Translations under genes and position numbers: made by a program | In this document: in pieces, positions 23,413 to 34,469 of the stretch | Position numbering within the stretch: position 1 is the stretch's first letter | Layout of the letters: every line of letters starts with the position of its first letter | The notes under the pieces: model-generated | Told to the model about the DNA's origin: nothing | What the model saw: the letters and a program-made list of their open reading frames with translations, nothing else | The model's database searches: none | Source: Mixophyes australis | Taxonomy: Eukaryota > Chordata > Amphibia > Anura > Limnodynastidae | DNA: 64,000 nt | NCBI GenBank assembly: GCA_036250195.1 | Contig: JAVHZZ010000003.1 | Coordinates: forward strand, 339,517,375 to 339,581,374 | Direction: 5' to 3'

Positions 23413-24719
23413 TGTTTTTTTTTTGCAAACTAATTTTAATCACAAGACATTCACAGAAATGCTTTTCAAATCATGTTAAAATATACCATTAGCCTTGATC
23501 CTGTCATTAGAAAACATCTTAATCTATTTGAGTGAGCAACACTTTATGACTTAACTAACTGTACTTGTTATTTACAGTTACAATTTGTCTACAAAAAAGT
23601 GTTTGTTGTGAGTGTATTGCATCAAGTTTCTTTATGCATAGTTCCATAATCATACATTTGGAAAGAAAACCTCTAGAAATCCTATGTTTGCCCCTGTAGG
23701 ACACTTTAAATGTCAAAGAAATATGTGTGCGTTGATAAAGAGGGTAAACGTTAAAATGCAAAATTTCTCAAGTTCTCATGTCCAGATGTGTTCTTATCTA
23801 CCTTGAAGGCCTTTCAATACTAGTCAGCACCTTCTTATCATAAACAAGCTACAGTGAGAACATTCATTAAAATGTTGCAGGTGTTTCTATCACTGTAACA
23901 AATACAGCCAGACACAGGAAGCATTCGTAAAGCATTAAATCATTGTTATGCATAATCAGAGAAATTCTAACATTTAATATAGCATTCATATTGTACTATG
24001 CTGTGTAAGCTTGTGTGCCGGGCCATCTTACCTCTTTGTCTGTTTGTTAATACCCAGTTTTGTTTTATAAATGTAAAGAGCTGAGGAATATGCTGACTTT
24101 TTTTAAATAAATGTAATTAAATAACTAATAAATATACTCTGAGTGTGTTTTCATAAAAAAATCAAAGATAAAATGTTAATAAATGCAACAAAAGATAAAC
24201 TGTACTCAACCAAAGGGGTATGTAATTTTGCAAATGGTCATACAAATTGGTGAATCAAGATTTGCCCTGCTCAATCCGTACACTTCAGGTGTTTTAGTGG
24301 AGTGGAAATGGCTGAAAACAAGACAGAAAAGGCCCTGAAAATGGTAACTTTCTACACATTTCTCTCATTTTCTTGTTCCACAAAGCAAAGTCCAATTCCT
24401 CCCATAGACTGATGTACACCAACCACCTTGCTCTGCAAACCTTCTTATCCTGCTTTTCCACTATCTATCTTTTAGGTCTAGATTTAATAAGATTCACCGG
24501 TGGTTCAGTGATCCAAATTGACGCATTTACTATAATGCGTTTGAGGCTGCGTAACCGCCGGTGGTTTGGTTACAACCGCCATCCAAAAGACAGGACAGGA
24601 CAGTTTTAATACCTGCTTATGAATGGCTTGGTAGCTCAAACATGCTGTTTTAATTATTTTGTCATTCAGAACATAAGAGGAAGCAACATCGGATTGGTCC
24701 GCAATACCAATTTTGTTTC
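23413..24719. other. Mostly unassigned, with a possible MITE scrap
   Basis: No coding similarity. Around 24475-24600 a TAGATTTAATAAGATTCACC start and two CCGGTGGTT motifs look like half of a TAGATTTACTAA-type MITE, but no partner end was found. Confidence 0.4.
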
Positions 24720-24724
24720 CTCTG

Positions 24725-25630
24725 CAGGACTTTGCCCGGGACCAATTTATTGATGCTACTTTGGAGCATGCCTCTAAAAGTGTGACTGAGGCGAATGGGG
24801 TAGCGAAAGCTGCCCAACCTGCAGAAGGTATACTATATTTTATTGTCTAAAATAATTTTCTGTACCCCTAGTGTTAAAATCAGCCCACACACATGTCTGT
24901 GGGGACACCTGAGGAAGGATAAAACACGGGAACGAGGTCTGCTTAGGTTTTACTGGTCTGGTGTACACATGGCAGTGAAAATGTATTGCTGGTCCTGTCC
25001 CATTTGTCAGAGAACCAGTCCCAAAACCCATGTACAGGGAACCTCTCATTCCAATACCAATAGTACAAGTTCCCTTTGAACGGATAGTCATGGACCTTGT
25101 GGGGCCACTGGAAAAATCTGAACGTGGAAACCAATATATATTATTGGTGCTTGACTATGCAACCAGATATCCAGAGGCAATTCCCCCAAGGAAAATAGTC
25201 CAGCACCATAGCTAGAAAACATGTATTGATGTTTACACGCTTGGGAATACCCAAGGAAATTCTGACAGACCAGGGCACCCTGTTCATGTCCAAACTGATG
25301 GACATGTGCCAGTTTTTAGGGGTGACGGCGCTTCACACCTCCGTGTACCATCCACAAACAGACAGCTTGGTGGAACGCTTTAACGGCACATTAAAGCACA
25401 TGCTCAGGAAAGCCGTGGCTCAAGAGAAAAAAGACTGGGACACTCTTATTCCCTATTTGATGTTTGCCATCCATGAGGTATCTCAGCAAGGTCCCAGGGA
25501 GCCAAATCTGGTACAATTTGTGTCCCAAAAGTATGAGAGGATAGGAAAAATAGGGCACATTTTACAACAACATGTAAAAGAGGCTCAGGAACGACAGAAG
25601 AAAAGTTATGACAAACGTGCTGTTATTTGA
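24725..25630 (+). pseudogene. Ty3/gypsy-related integrase (Gmr1-like), upstream of RT
   Basis: Integrase inserts retrotransposon cDNA into chromosomes. In order the sequence shows a leader (FARDQFIDATLEHA), a zinc-binding HHCC region near 24880-25020 with CPICQ, then the catalytic core. The core has MDLVGPL with the first aspartate near 25092, LTDQGT with the second at about 25268, and ERFNGTL with the glutamate at about 25373. Only 34 residues lie between the second aspartate and the glutamate. The domain is spread over three frames with stops near 25215 and 25628, so it is dead. It lies immediately 5' of the RT on the same strand, which is reversed from ordinary gypsy elements. Confidence 0.85.
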
Positions 25631-25679
25631 TCTTTCAAGCCTAGGGACAAGGTTCTAGTCCTGGTTCCTACCCAGGAAA

Positions 25680-26480
25680 GCAGAGACAACAGACTGAAGA
25701 AATGATTTGCTGGAACAGGGAGGTCTTCTCTTCCATTTCTAGGCTCACTACTTTTATCGAACACGACATTGTCACTCCACCAGGAGTCATTGTAAAACAG
25801 AAGCCGTATCGCATTGCCGAGGTCAGACTGGTGGACATGAGAAAGGAGATCGAAAAAGTGATCCAGTTAGACGTGATTGAAGAGTCCACTAGTGAGTGGA
25901 ATAGTCCCATTGTGATTGTCCTGAAACCCAATGAGACAATTAGGTTCTGCAATGACTTTAGGTGCCTAAACAGTGTGTCCCAGTTCGATGCCTATCCGAT
26001 GCCACATGTGAATGAACTGGTAGAAAATCTTACTGGTAGTAACTATTTGACAACTCTTGATCTAACAAAGGGTTATTGGCAAGACCCCCTGACTTCCACG
26101 GCCAAGCCAAAGACTGCATTTTCCACCCCTGATGGTCACTTTCAATATAAAGTCCTACCTTTTGGGTTGCATGAAGCCCCTGCCACCTTCCAAAGGGCCA
26201 TGAATAAATTGCTATGACCTTACACAGCTTATGCAGCCTCTTATTTGGATGATATAGTGATTTATACCCCAAACTGGGGATCACAGCTAGCTAAAATCGA
26301 GGCGGACTTAGCTTCATTAAGGTCTGCAAGACTAACAGCTAACCCAGAGAAATGTGCCATAGCCATGAGAGAAGCTAAATATTTGGGGTACGTTGTTTTG
26401 GGATGGCGTGTAAAACCCCAGCTAGACAAAGTGGAGGCAGTCAAAAATTGGGCAAGACCAGAAAAAAATTGCAATTAAGA
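25680..26480 (+). pseudogene. Ty3/gypsy-related reverse transcriptase
   Basis: This domain copies retrotransposon RNA into cDNA. The visible order is the fingers block VKQKPYRIAEVR, then EESTSEWNSPIVIV, FCNDFRCLN, LTTLDLTKGYWQ (first catalytic aspartate), LPFGLHEAPATFQ, and the YLDD active-site box near 26242. The first part, 25702-26217, is a single open stretch of 171 codons. A stop follows, and the YLDD part continues in another frame up to the thumb. It is collinear with the integrase upstream and RNase H downstream, with only a short spacer where the integrase C-terminus is deleted. Assignment to Metaviridae-like pol is firm; the Gmr1 label rests on domain order. Confidence 0.88.
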
Positions 26481-27040
26481 ACCTTTCTAGGCTTAGTAGG
26501 TTACTACAGGCGGTTTGTAAGCCACTTCGCCACTAGAGCTGCTCCCCTTACGGGCATGTTAAAAAAAAGTTGTCTGGACAGATTAACCTGGTCTTACTCT
26601 GCAGAAGCCGACTGTTCTGATCTTCGGTTAGCTCTTTGTTCCTCTCCAGTTCTACAAGCACCGGACTTTACCCGAAAGTTTTTCCTTCAAACTGATGCTT
26701 TTGGTGTTGGCTTAGGTGCAATCTTGTCACAGGAGAAGGATGGAGTAGAAACTCCTGTCCTGTTCCTAAGTCGTAAGTTACTTCCGAGGGAACAAAAATA
26801 TACCACCGTGGAGAAAGTATGTCTCACCATAAAATGGGCTACAGAAGCTCTGCGCTATTAATTCCTAGGCAGAGAATTCACCTTAATAACAGATCATGCA
26901 CTATTGCTATGGATGCAGAACAACTGGGAGGTAAATGCCAAGATAACCCGCTGGTTCTTGGCACTGCAACCTTTCAAGTTCTCAGTAGAACATAGGATTC
27001 TGCACAAAAATGTAGATGCATTGGTGACGCTAGAGGGAGG
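26481..27040 (+). pseudogene. Retroelement RNase H region
   Basis: The reading runs from the connection (LRTFLGLVGYYRRFV) into RNase H, with QTDAFGVGLGAILSQ carrying the first catalytic aspartate. EKVCLTIKWATEALRY then contains the usual glutamate helix. An in-frame stop near 26859 interrupts it, followed by LITDHALLLWMQ and an ending near 27030. RNase H removes the RNA template during reverse transcription. The coding end abuts a purine tract and the LTR, so RNase H is the last pol domain, as in Gmr1 or copia order. Confidence 0.85.
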
Positions 27041-27044
27041 GATA
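27031..27044 (+). promoter_or_regulatory. Polypurine tract
   Basis: AGAGGGAGGGA sits directly before the LTR's TG, the position where plus-strand cDNA synthesis is primed. Confidence 0.6.
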
Positions 27045-27550
27045 TGTAACTAAAGAAGGCATTTAGCTGGCAATATGCAGAGAAAGCATGCAAGCAGAGT
27101 AAAACTTTTGTGCAGTAATGCACCTAGATTGAAGATAAACCAGGTAAAGACTTATGTGTGACAATAGTTTAAAGTTTGGTTAACTTACATGGTTTGAAAT
27201 GTCCTTCCTCACAGCAAACAGACAGGGTGTGTCTGTGTCAGTGCAAACAGAACTATAGATGGGAGTTTTCTCTTAAAGGGAAGGTGGGTGTCTCACCTGC
27301 CCATCAAGCTAGGGCTGTGGGAGGAGTGTCATGTATAAAACCTTGCTTGTTTCATTGTTCAGGGAGACAAACGCCGGTGGAAGCTGACTGGTCTTTAGAG
27401 AACTGGTCTTTGTCTAGCTAGCGTTTAGGGTCTCCAGAATCGGTGTGAAATCTGTATGGTGTCAAATGCATTTGCCATCCTGACAATAAAACTGCATAAA
27501 AAGGAAGAAGTTGTTCGCGTGTGCTTCAGCAGTAGCGAGTTCTTGCCACA
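27045..27550 (+). mobile_element. 3' LTR of the Gmr1-like element
   Basis: Starts TGTAACTAAAG right after the purine tract and can be ended at GTTCTTGCCACA, giving 506 bp with TG...CA ends. A TATA box (TATAAAA) lies at 27334-27340 and a poly(A) signal (AATAAA) at 27485-27490, in correct U3-R-U5 order. I could not find the matching 5' LTR, gag or protease upstream, so the element is 5'-truncated. The right boundary is an estimate. Confidence 0.7.
27334..27340 (+). promoter_or_regulatory. LTR TATA box
   Basis: TATAAAA inside the LTR, 150 bp upstream of the AATAAA signal. Confidence 0.6.
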
Positions 27551-28769
27551 CTACATTATCTTCCCATGGAAGTATGCGTTTAAGGAAAACATTTGGAATG
27601 ATTCCGTTCTGAAATGAAATAACTGTTTCTTGACAGTTCATCAGAAAATTAGATGAATAAGAGCAATGGTACATTCTCACATTTCCATGCCAGATATATT
27701 ATTATCTCTTACATGGTTGAAGACCACAGCATAACAGATGCAATTTATGGACCGCTAATCCTAGGACTATGAAAATATGCATTTTATTATTGCCAGTTAA
27801 AAATGTCATAAACTATAAACATTGTCTAATTTTTCCATTGTTCAAGTCTAATGTTCTGCGGAAACTGGCAGTGTCCAGAGATTGTAATGAATACTGTTTG
27901 ACTACACTTCTCATGTCTTTTATTCTCCCAGAAAAGCAAGCTTTAAAATCCAGGACCTGGCTCCCTCCCTCTATAATAAAGTATAGATGACTCTTAGGTT
28001 AAAATACCACTGTATATTTTAATATTTGATTAGGAGACATCTCCAGTTATTGCTAAACACTGAGGCGCACATACACTGTATAGATCTCTTACAGAAATGG
28101 AACACAATCGCTGGTATGTTTGGAAGTTGGGGGAAAGGTGCCTACAATCTCCCAAACCAAGAAATATTTTCTACCTATTATGTATCATAGAAAAACAAAT
28201 AAATAAATAAGGACAGAACATTACCATTACCTTGGAAGTTAAATGATTTTGGTCCAAATTGAAGGGACTAATGCTCTCAAGATAATGTTGATCTCCCTCC
28301 CAAAATGTAATTCATTTATCTTCGTCACACAATAAATTATGGAGCCGATACTTTTCCAAAGACTGTCACAGACTCCCACCATCCCATGATTAAGTTAGCA
28401 AATGATGGTGCAAAGTGAGTCCCCATCTCTGTCCCACAGAGCTATAGGTTAAACATCCACCTAAAAAAATAATAATTATGCGTTAGAATAAAAAGAATAG
28501 AATCTAAAATAAATTATTGCTGATAACTAGAAAACTCACTGATTTTAATATAGTGTAATACTGCTAATATACCTTTATCATGTGGATATCATGTGGGCAC
28601 CCTGCTCTGGAAAGCCACTTAATACAGCCTTCAGTAGACTTAGTGTACAAAGATTATACTTCAGTGGTGACTAAAAATACTCTAACATAGCAATGATGTT
28701 CTGTCCTTAATATAGGTCAATACGTAACCAATAGTTTTAAATAGTTTTAAAAATGTTTAAACATAATGA
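27551..28769. other. Unassigned AT-rich sequence
   Basis: No recognised repeat family or coding similarity. Only short simple tracts such as (AAAT)n near 28197. Confidence 0.5.
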
Positions 28770-29150
28770 GATAGACATTTGGTGAGACTATAGGGGAGTA
28801 TTGGTTTTATGGATTTTGAGTAAGTTAGAAAATATAGTCATATTAGGATTGCCTCCCAATAGATCAAATATTTTATTATATTTAATGTTTTGTTTGTAAG
28901 AATAAGTTTTTAATTCTTCCTGAAAACATTTTATAGTTCTCTCAATATTGAAATCAAACTTAGATGTCTGCACTTTCTCACCTTTAGTTTAATAACGGTT
29001 AATGCAGATCTATTATTTTTACTCCAATTATTCAGCAACTTTTCATTAGTAAGTTTATTGTTAAAGTCTTTTAAGACCCTCTTACCAAATAATTCAACAT
29101 AGACTTCATTATATTGATAAAGGTAAAACATTGAGGGAGGTTTAATTCAG
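28770..29150 (-). pseudogene. Possible Penelope-like reverse transcriptase scrap
   Basis: On the minus strand an open stretch with RTIKCFQEELKTYSYKQN leads to LLKIHKTNTP. A +1 shift then gives PIVSP. A KIHK...P-IVS pattern is characteristic of Penelope-like and related RTs, in which the family reads PKIHK...RPIVS. At least one frameshift and one stop are present, and no GIY-YIG endonuclease is seen. The preceding frame (KLTNEKLLNNWSKNN) is not recognised. This is a weak assignment from one motif; it could be another RT class or coincidence. Confidence 0.4.
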
Positions 29151-29228
29151 GAGGTTTTGGCATAGTTTTATTCTTTATCTACAGCCTGTCTCACTATTTC
29201 AGTAGTTGTAGTTTGAAAATATCTCTTG

Positions 29229-29286
<58 letters not shown>
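29229..29286. repeat. (AT)n microsatellite
   Basis: About 58 bp of uninterrupted alternating AT, a likely cruciform-prone site. Confidence 0.95.
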
Positions 29287-29291
<5 letters not shown>

Positions 29292-31508
29292 TACATTTAT
29301 TTGGTAGATAAAAAAGTGCAAAATGTAAACACTTGGATGACAGTTAAATAAATGTATTTGATCTTGGCCAATTTTTGTGAGGAAAAATTAAAAAAAAAAT
29401 TATAATTGCTTGAATAGTGTACTAATAAATAAAGAACATACATATAGTATAATATAGCCAAAGGAAAATAAAAAAAATAAAATGTATATAGAATTTCAAC
29501 CATAGATAAAATGCCTTTCAAAATAGATAATAACATCTAATGTAGTAAATGAATTTATGGCAAAATACAGGTGCAAATATCTTGCTTATATACAAATAAA
29601 TGATGACAATTATTAATGAATATAATTCATATATAAAAACAGTAATGAAAAACTATAATGAGGCTATAAGAGAGAGACAATCAGTTGTTAGAGAAAGCTA
29701 ATGAATATATCATGCCTTGTATAATATTTTGTATAATCTAAACATCTGTAAAACTATATTTAAAAATGTAGAGTTTCCAAATTAATTAATAGGTGATGAC
29801 AAATATATAAAAATCAGATGCTTCACAAATGGGACGCCAAAGAATATTTTGGACTTCTTATACTCCCAAAATTTGGAATATCTAGCGCACTGAGTGAATC
29901 CATAGGTGCACATTCACAGTGGGAGTGAGGGAGTGGTACATCCCAATCAGATGTGGAGGAAATTTAGTTTCAAGCAACCAAACTGGCTTCCATGGCACTG
30001 CATTCTTTGTCTGATGTCCCTGTTCCTAGTTGTCAATATCATCATTCTATTTGAGGTTTTAGGATGCAGTTCTTAACATCATTGTATCATGCTGAGGATG
30101 AAATGGATAAAATAACCACAATATGTTTTTGATTCGGGTTATTTGTTATATAACACGTTTACTCAGACTAAACTGTAAACTGTGTTTATGATGTTGTTTG
30201 GCTCCGAATATGCGGGATTATGTTTTATATGACTCTTTAGTATACATTATTATGCCTTGTCATGTCTGGAGCAACTTTTTTGACCTAATTTTAAACTTAC
30301 AGAACTTTGTAGAATAACACATCTTTCATTTAATAGTTTGTATTGTGATCTCTGCAAGAGGTATATTAGTGCCAATATATATCTTATTTGTTTTCTATGC
30401 AGTGTGTGTGTATAATACTAAGATAAAGACTATGAATCATGCCTCATTTTGAATACCGAATGATGTCAATAATTTCTTATAAATCAATTTTCATTTACAA
30501 CCTGCAAAAGTTCCTATGACACATATATTGAGATTTATTATATTATGCTAGTGCTGCTTGCCTTTTGAAAACAGTCACAACGATTACACTGAAAACGTAA
30601 GGTATATACGCTTTGGTATATACTGCATATTAAAACTAGAGATGGGTGAAGTTGCTGAAAAAATTTGCAAATTTAATTTTGCATTAGAAGAAGTCAAAAA
30701 CAGAGGTACAAAATTCTGGCAACATAATCTCTGAGTTACACTTTTGCTTTGGCATTCCGCAGAATGACCATATTACACAGTATTTGTAAATAAACATATT
30801 ATAAATTAATCTGCTCTGTGGTGTCGTTGGTGTCGGAGTAGAGACATGACTATAACAGGCAAAGCATTGCAAGAGCAATGAATACAGCAGACCAAATTCA
30901 TACAAATTATCTTGATTTGATGTACCCAAATTCTTTTTAGTATCGGTTATTTTGCCCACTTTATAGTTGCTAACACAGTTATTGATGATTGAGAATTGAT
31001 GTGCCTTTCATAAGCTTATAATGGAGTGTCTGTAGTCAGAAACACTTGGTCATGACCAGTCACACTATGTGCACAGCGTACTGCAATTTAGTACTACCAG
31101 TTCAGAACAGTATAAGCAGGGTGGGTGCTAGCATGTTGGGGGCTCACCTGCAAAAAATAAATTTGCGCCCTTCACTTTTATAAATTATTTGTTCATTCAA
31201 TAATTCTTTTTCTTTTAATACAAATCATATAATACACTTTAATAAAGAGAGTAATACAAATACATACATTAAACAGCGAACATGAATTGCTATATGGATA
31301 ATATAAACAAAGAATATGTATTCTTTGTAATAAGATTTAAAATTTGTGGAAAATTAGTTTGGTTCTGCCCCCCTCCTTCATCTCAATGTGAATTTGCTTA
31401 TATGTGGGGCTCCAAGCAAAGTGAGGAAGAAACGTAAGTCTATGTATGGCAGGCTTCAGTGCTATACAGTAAAGTAAATTATAAGACTGAAGCTGCATAC
31501 ATCCATGC
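29287..31508. other. Unassigned AT-rich sequence
   Basis: No convincing coding or repeat signal. ACTAGAGATGGGTGAA near 30635 resembles the start of a common amphibian repeat, but the rest is not recognisable. Confidence 0.45.
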
Positions 31509-31513
31509 ATACT

Positions 31514-32150
31514 GGGCCTGACTCATCAAGCAATGTTTGTGCAAAATCTTTCTGTGCATACCCAGATCTGGCTCATACACCACAGAGAGCGGCCATGCTC
31601 AATCTTCGAGTGCAAAGTACAATTACTACAGGCTACGATTTCATGGGGGCAAACAGGACGGGGAAGGGGTGTTTGGCCGCAGTCAATGTACATTAAGGCC
31701 TTGCCAACTGCGAGCACACGCAGCAGCATCTGGTCCAAACTCTGGGCATCTCTAAGGTACTTGTGTTTCAGCCTTATCTCTTGCTCTAGCTACAGGGATA
31801 GCCCAAGTGTTGCTTACACATGACGGCTGTGTATGCACGCTATAACATGTGTTTGCAATCAGTAGCAACTGTAAAAATTTATTTTATTTGCAGTAGACAT
31901 CAATAACATCTCAATAAATGTATTTCATGGGATAAAAAATGTAAAAAAACATATATATCCCACATAGACATTTGATGTATCCTGCAGTGTCATGTGTAGT
32001 AGACCAGACCAGACCTACAACCGTATTCATCAGCTCACGTTTTTGCAGATCTGCTCCTTGCTAAATTTGAGAGTGCGCAGACCCGATTTACGCGCGTTCT
32101 GACACAAGTGCTCATTGTGCTCAGTATGCATGCTTTAATAAATCAGGCCC
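31514..32150 (-). mobile_element. Harbinger-like MITE, reverse orientation
   Basis: Same 640-690 bp family as 22142-22826 but inverted. The shared ATTTCATGGG and ACATGTGTTTGCAAT blocks and the AATACATTTATT-type centre appear as reverse complements. Ends are GGGCCTGACTCATCAAG and, reverse-complemented, GGGCCTGATTTATTAAAG. ATACT occurs on both flanks. Confidence 0.75.
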
Positions 32151-32154
32151 ATAC

Positions 32155-32632
32155 TGTTAATTGCTTCTTTCATCTGCCATCTGGCTGTGTCTTCTGCCTA
32201 ACCTCTACCCTGCTTGGTCAGATCACGTGGCAAGGAGACCGAACGAAAGCAACAGCTGTTCAAATGTCACGAACGTAAAGAAAGAACGGTATCTATGGTG
32301 ATCCCTGCTAGTGTTAGACATAGGAACTTCCCCCTGAGGGTAATGAGGGACTGGGGTTGGAGTGAAATCTTTATTAAGGTGGGTGATGATATTTATAATA
32401 TGATAAAATAATGATTATGAAGTAGTCAATTAAGTTAAAATATCATGATAGGTGGGTGATAATGGGGTGAAAATATGAAAGGATGATATAGTGACTTTAT
32501 TGAGGATGAAGGAGATAATGGGATGAAATTCCTTGTATGGACACCCTAGTGAAATGTTCTGAGGATGTCTATGATGGTGAGAGCATTGCCCAAACTATTT
32601 TCTATTGGGATAATAGCAATCATCTTATACAG
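32155..32632. other. Unassigned, GATGAT/GGTGA-rich
   Basis: Loose GGTGATGAT and GATAATGGG motifs recur between 32380 and 32530, but they do not form an ordered tandem array. No coding similarity. Confidence 0.4.
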
Positions 32633-32635
32633 CAG

Positions 32636-32811
32636 GGGGTAAATGTATCAAGCTGAGAGTTTTCTAGTGGGTTTGAAAAACCAATCAGATTCTAGCTATC
32701 ATTTATTTAGTACATTGCACAAAATGATAGCTAGAATCTGACTGGTTGCTATAGGCAACATCCCCACTTTTCAAACCCGCTGGAAAACTCTCAGCTTGAT
32801 ACATTTACCCC
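32636..32811. mobile_element. Short foldback MITE, GGGGTAAATGTATC family, copy 2
   Basis: 176 bp, ends GGGGTAAATGTATCAAGC and its complement, flanked by CAG at 32633-32635 and 32812-32814. The left arm lacks the GTTGCCTATAGC block kept in the right arm. Confidence 0.85.
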
Positions 32812-32814
32812 CAG

Positions 32815-33850
32815 GTCTTTAAATCCCAGCAGCCCATTAATAGTCTGTATGTTATGTGGTATATCTATGTACAATATATTACAATATTTACAAATATGCT
32901 AAGATTTCTTAGACTTCAGATTTTTTATACAGAGCAAGGAAACCTTACTGTAACACCATAGGCATATATTTCTGGAATGGTACTTGATTAATCAGTTCTG
33001 ACAGCAAATGAAAACTTTAAACAATTGTAGTCAATCTCTCTGACACCGGGGAGAGGTTAGCTGCCGTTAATACTATTGCTGTAAAGGAAACTGAACCTCA
33101 GAAAAGATGTTCATCACTTCTACCCTGCATTCCGTGGCTGCTGCGCCTTCTCATGTATCTGCATCAAGCTGACTCTCTTCAAATAAATCTTTTGGCTAAT
33201 TAAGTTACATATACGATAAAGTCCTTTGGACAAATCAGATTTTTAAATCGAATCATGCTTCTTTATGTAGAAAAATCATAAATAAATCCTTATCATGCAG
33301 CTTTGTAACATAAGGAAAAAGAAACAATAGATTCTTTATTTTAGCAGCTCTCATCTGGATGTACTTCTGTGGTTTGGGTGTTACAGCAACAGCAAAGTAT
33401 AACATCCATACCTTAGGTTCTCAACCTCGTGTGCATAGAACCCAAGGGTCACCTCAAATAGATTAAAGCAGTACATCAATCTTATAACTCAATGAAATTA
33501 CATTTATTAATAAATAATAAACAGATACAAAACTAATCAGAAGGAGTTGATTTAAACCATCCAAATGCATAAGGGTGGTTTGTTATAGCTTTACACAGAC
33601 TAATATAAAATAAGGAATATATGATAAACATTTAACATCACATTGGTTACATTTAAAAAAAAATAGTTTAGGAACCTATAGTTCTCTGATCAAATGCAAT
33701 CTGGACCCAAAACTTAAAATCTAGTATAGGATTGAATTCAGTATGTTAACATTGCATCCTGTCTCTAATGTGTTGTTTTACCCAAAGCTTCCAATAGACC
33801 AACATTGCTCTTCTGTGGAGGAGTCATCAGCTGTAAGGTGTGGTCCAATG
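32815..33850. other. Unassigned AT-rich sequence
   Basis: No clear feature. A short 'ggttctcaacctcgtgtgca' stretch near 33417 resembles a transposon terminus but has no partner. Confidence 0.4.
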
Positions 33851-33855
33851 CTGCC

Positions 33856-34173
33856 TCAGGTGACTGGAACTACAGTTCCCAGCATGCCTGAGAAGTGAAT
33901 ACACAGGAACTGCATCAGCGCCAACCTAGAGGGGATTTTGGCACCAAAGCTGGTGAAGAAGGAGATGAAAGTGGGAATGTAGCAGAGGAGGTAGTGCCAC
34001 CAATGCGGGGACCAGCGCCATATCCAGAGGAACCACAGAAGCATGGAATGCACTGCAGCTATTGCTACTGAGCCTGCCAAAAGGGACGAACAGCACAGTG
34101 GGAGTGTATTGCGTAGAGCCAGGTAGAGAAGTAAGTTCAATACATGGAGAAATTTCTTAGTTGGCAAACCCAC
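33856..34173 (-). CDS. Unassigned 105-codon frame, hydrophobic; possible membrane-protein exon or pseudogene
   Basis: This minus-strand frame from ATG to TGA is richer in G+C than its surroundings and has protein-like composition. It has three or four hydrophobic segments (around residues 8-20, 28-52 and 60-75), a tryptophan-rich WIWRWSPHWW turn and a late PSRLALMQFL. The pattern of a Leu-rich helix, then WSP, P, and PSR-x-L recalls TMEM135-type peroxisomal/mitochondrial membrane proteins, but I cannot show homology. The frame upstream of the ATG has two stops, and I see no splice sites or neighbouring exons. It is the only frame here not explained by a repeat. A chance frame or an unrecognised transposon remains possible. 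Confidence 0.25.
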   Translation of the reverse strand: MGLPTKKFLHVLNLLLYLALRNTLPLCCSSLLAGSVAIAAVHSMLLWFLWIWRWSPHWWHYLLCYIPTFISFFTSFGAKIPSRLALMQFLCIHFSGMLGTVVPVT

Positions 34174-34359
34174 TTTTTGGCAAGGGTACAGAAATGCCTT
34201 TCACAGCCACCACTGTCTCTCCTGTGCCATAAATGTGCACGAGGAGAAATGCTGTCAGGTGGCTATCCAGACCAAGCTGAAGGCACGGATAGGACCCTCA
34301 CAGACCAGGAAGTGGTTCTTTAAATCCTGGTCCTCTTTTCAAAAGGCCTGTTGTGTCTC

Positions 34360-34468
34360 TTTTACCCTGGAGCCACATTATTTGAACAATAAATGTTTCT
34401 ACAGACAGAAATCCTGAAAACATGACCTGTTGGTAGCTCGTGAGGACTAAGTCTGAGCACCTCTGAAC
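34360..34468 (-). mobile_element. Possible MITE end fragment
   Basis: On the minus strand TCAGAGGTGCTCAGACTTAG followed by a CTCACGAGCTACCAACAGG block resembles the start of a transposon-derived repeat common in amphibians and fish. Only one end is present. Confidence 0.35.
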
Positions 34469-34469
34469 T

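Noticed and set aside
24475..24600. Possible MITE with CCGGTGGTT motifs
   Set aside because: Only one end-like sequence is present; no inverted partner or target duplication.
24725..27040. Integrase-before-RT order explained by nested insertion of two elements
   Set aside because: Domains are on the same strand, similarly decayed and nearly contiguous, and a known group has this order. A single element is simpler, though not proven.
29229..29286. AT tract as a replication origin
   Set aside because: It is a plain dinucleotide microsatellite; nothing else supports an origin.
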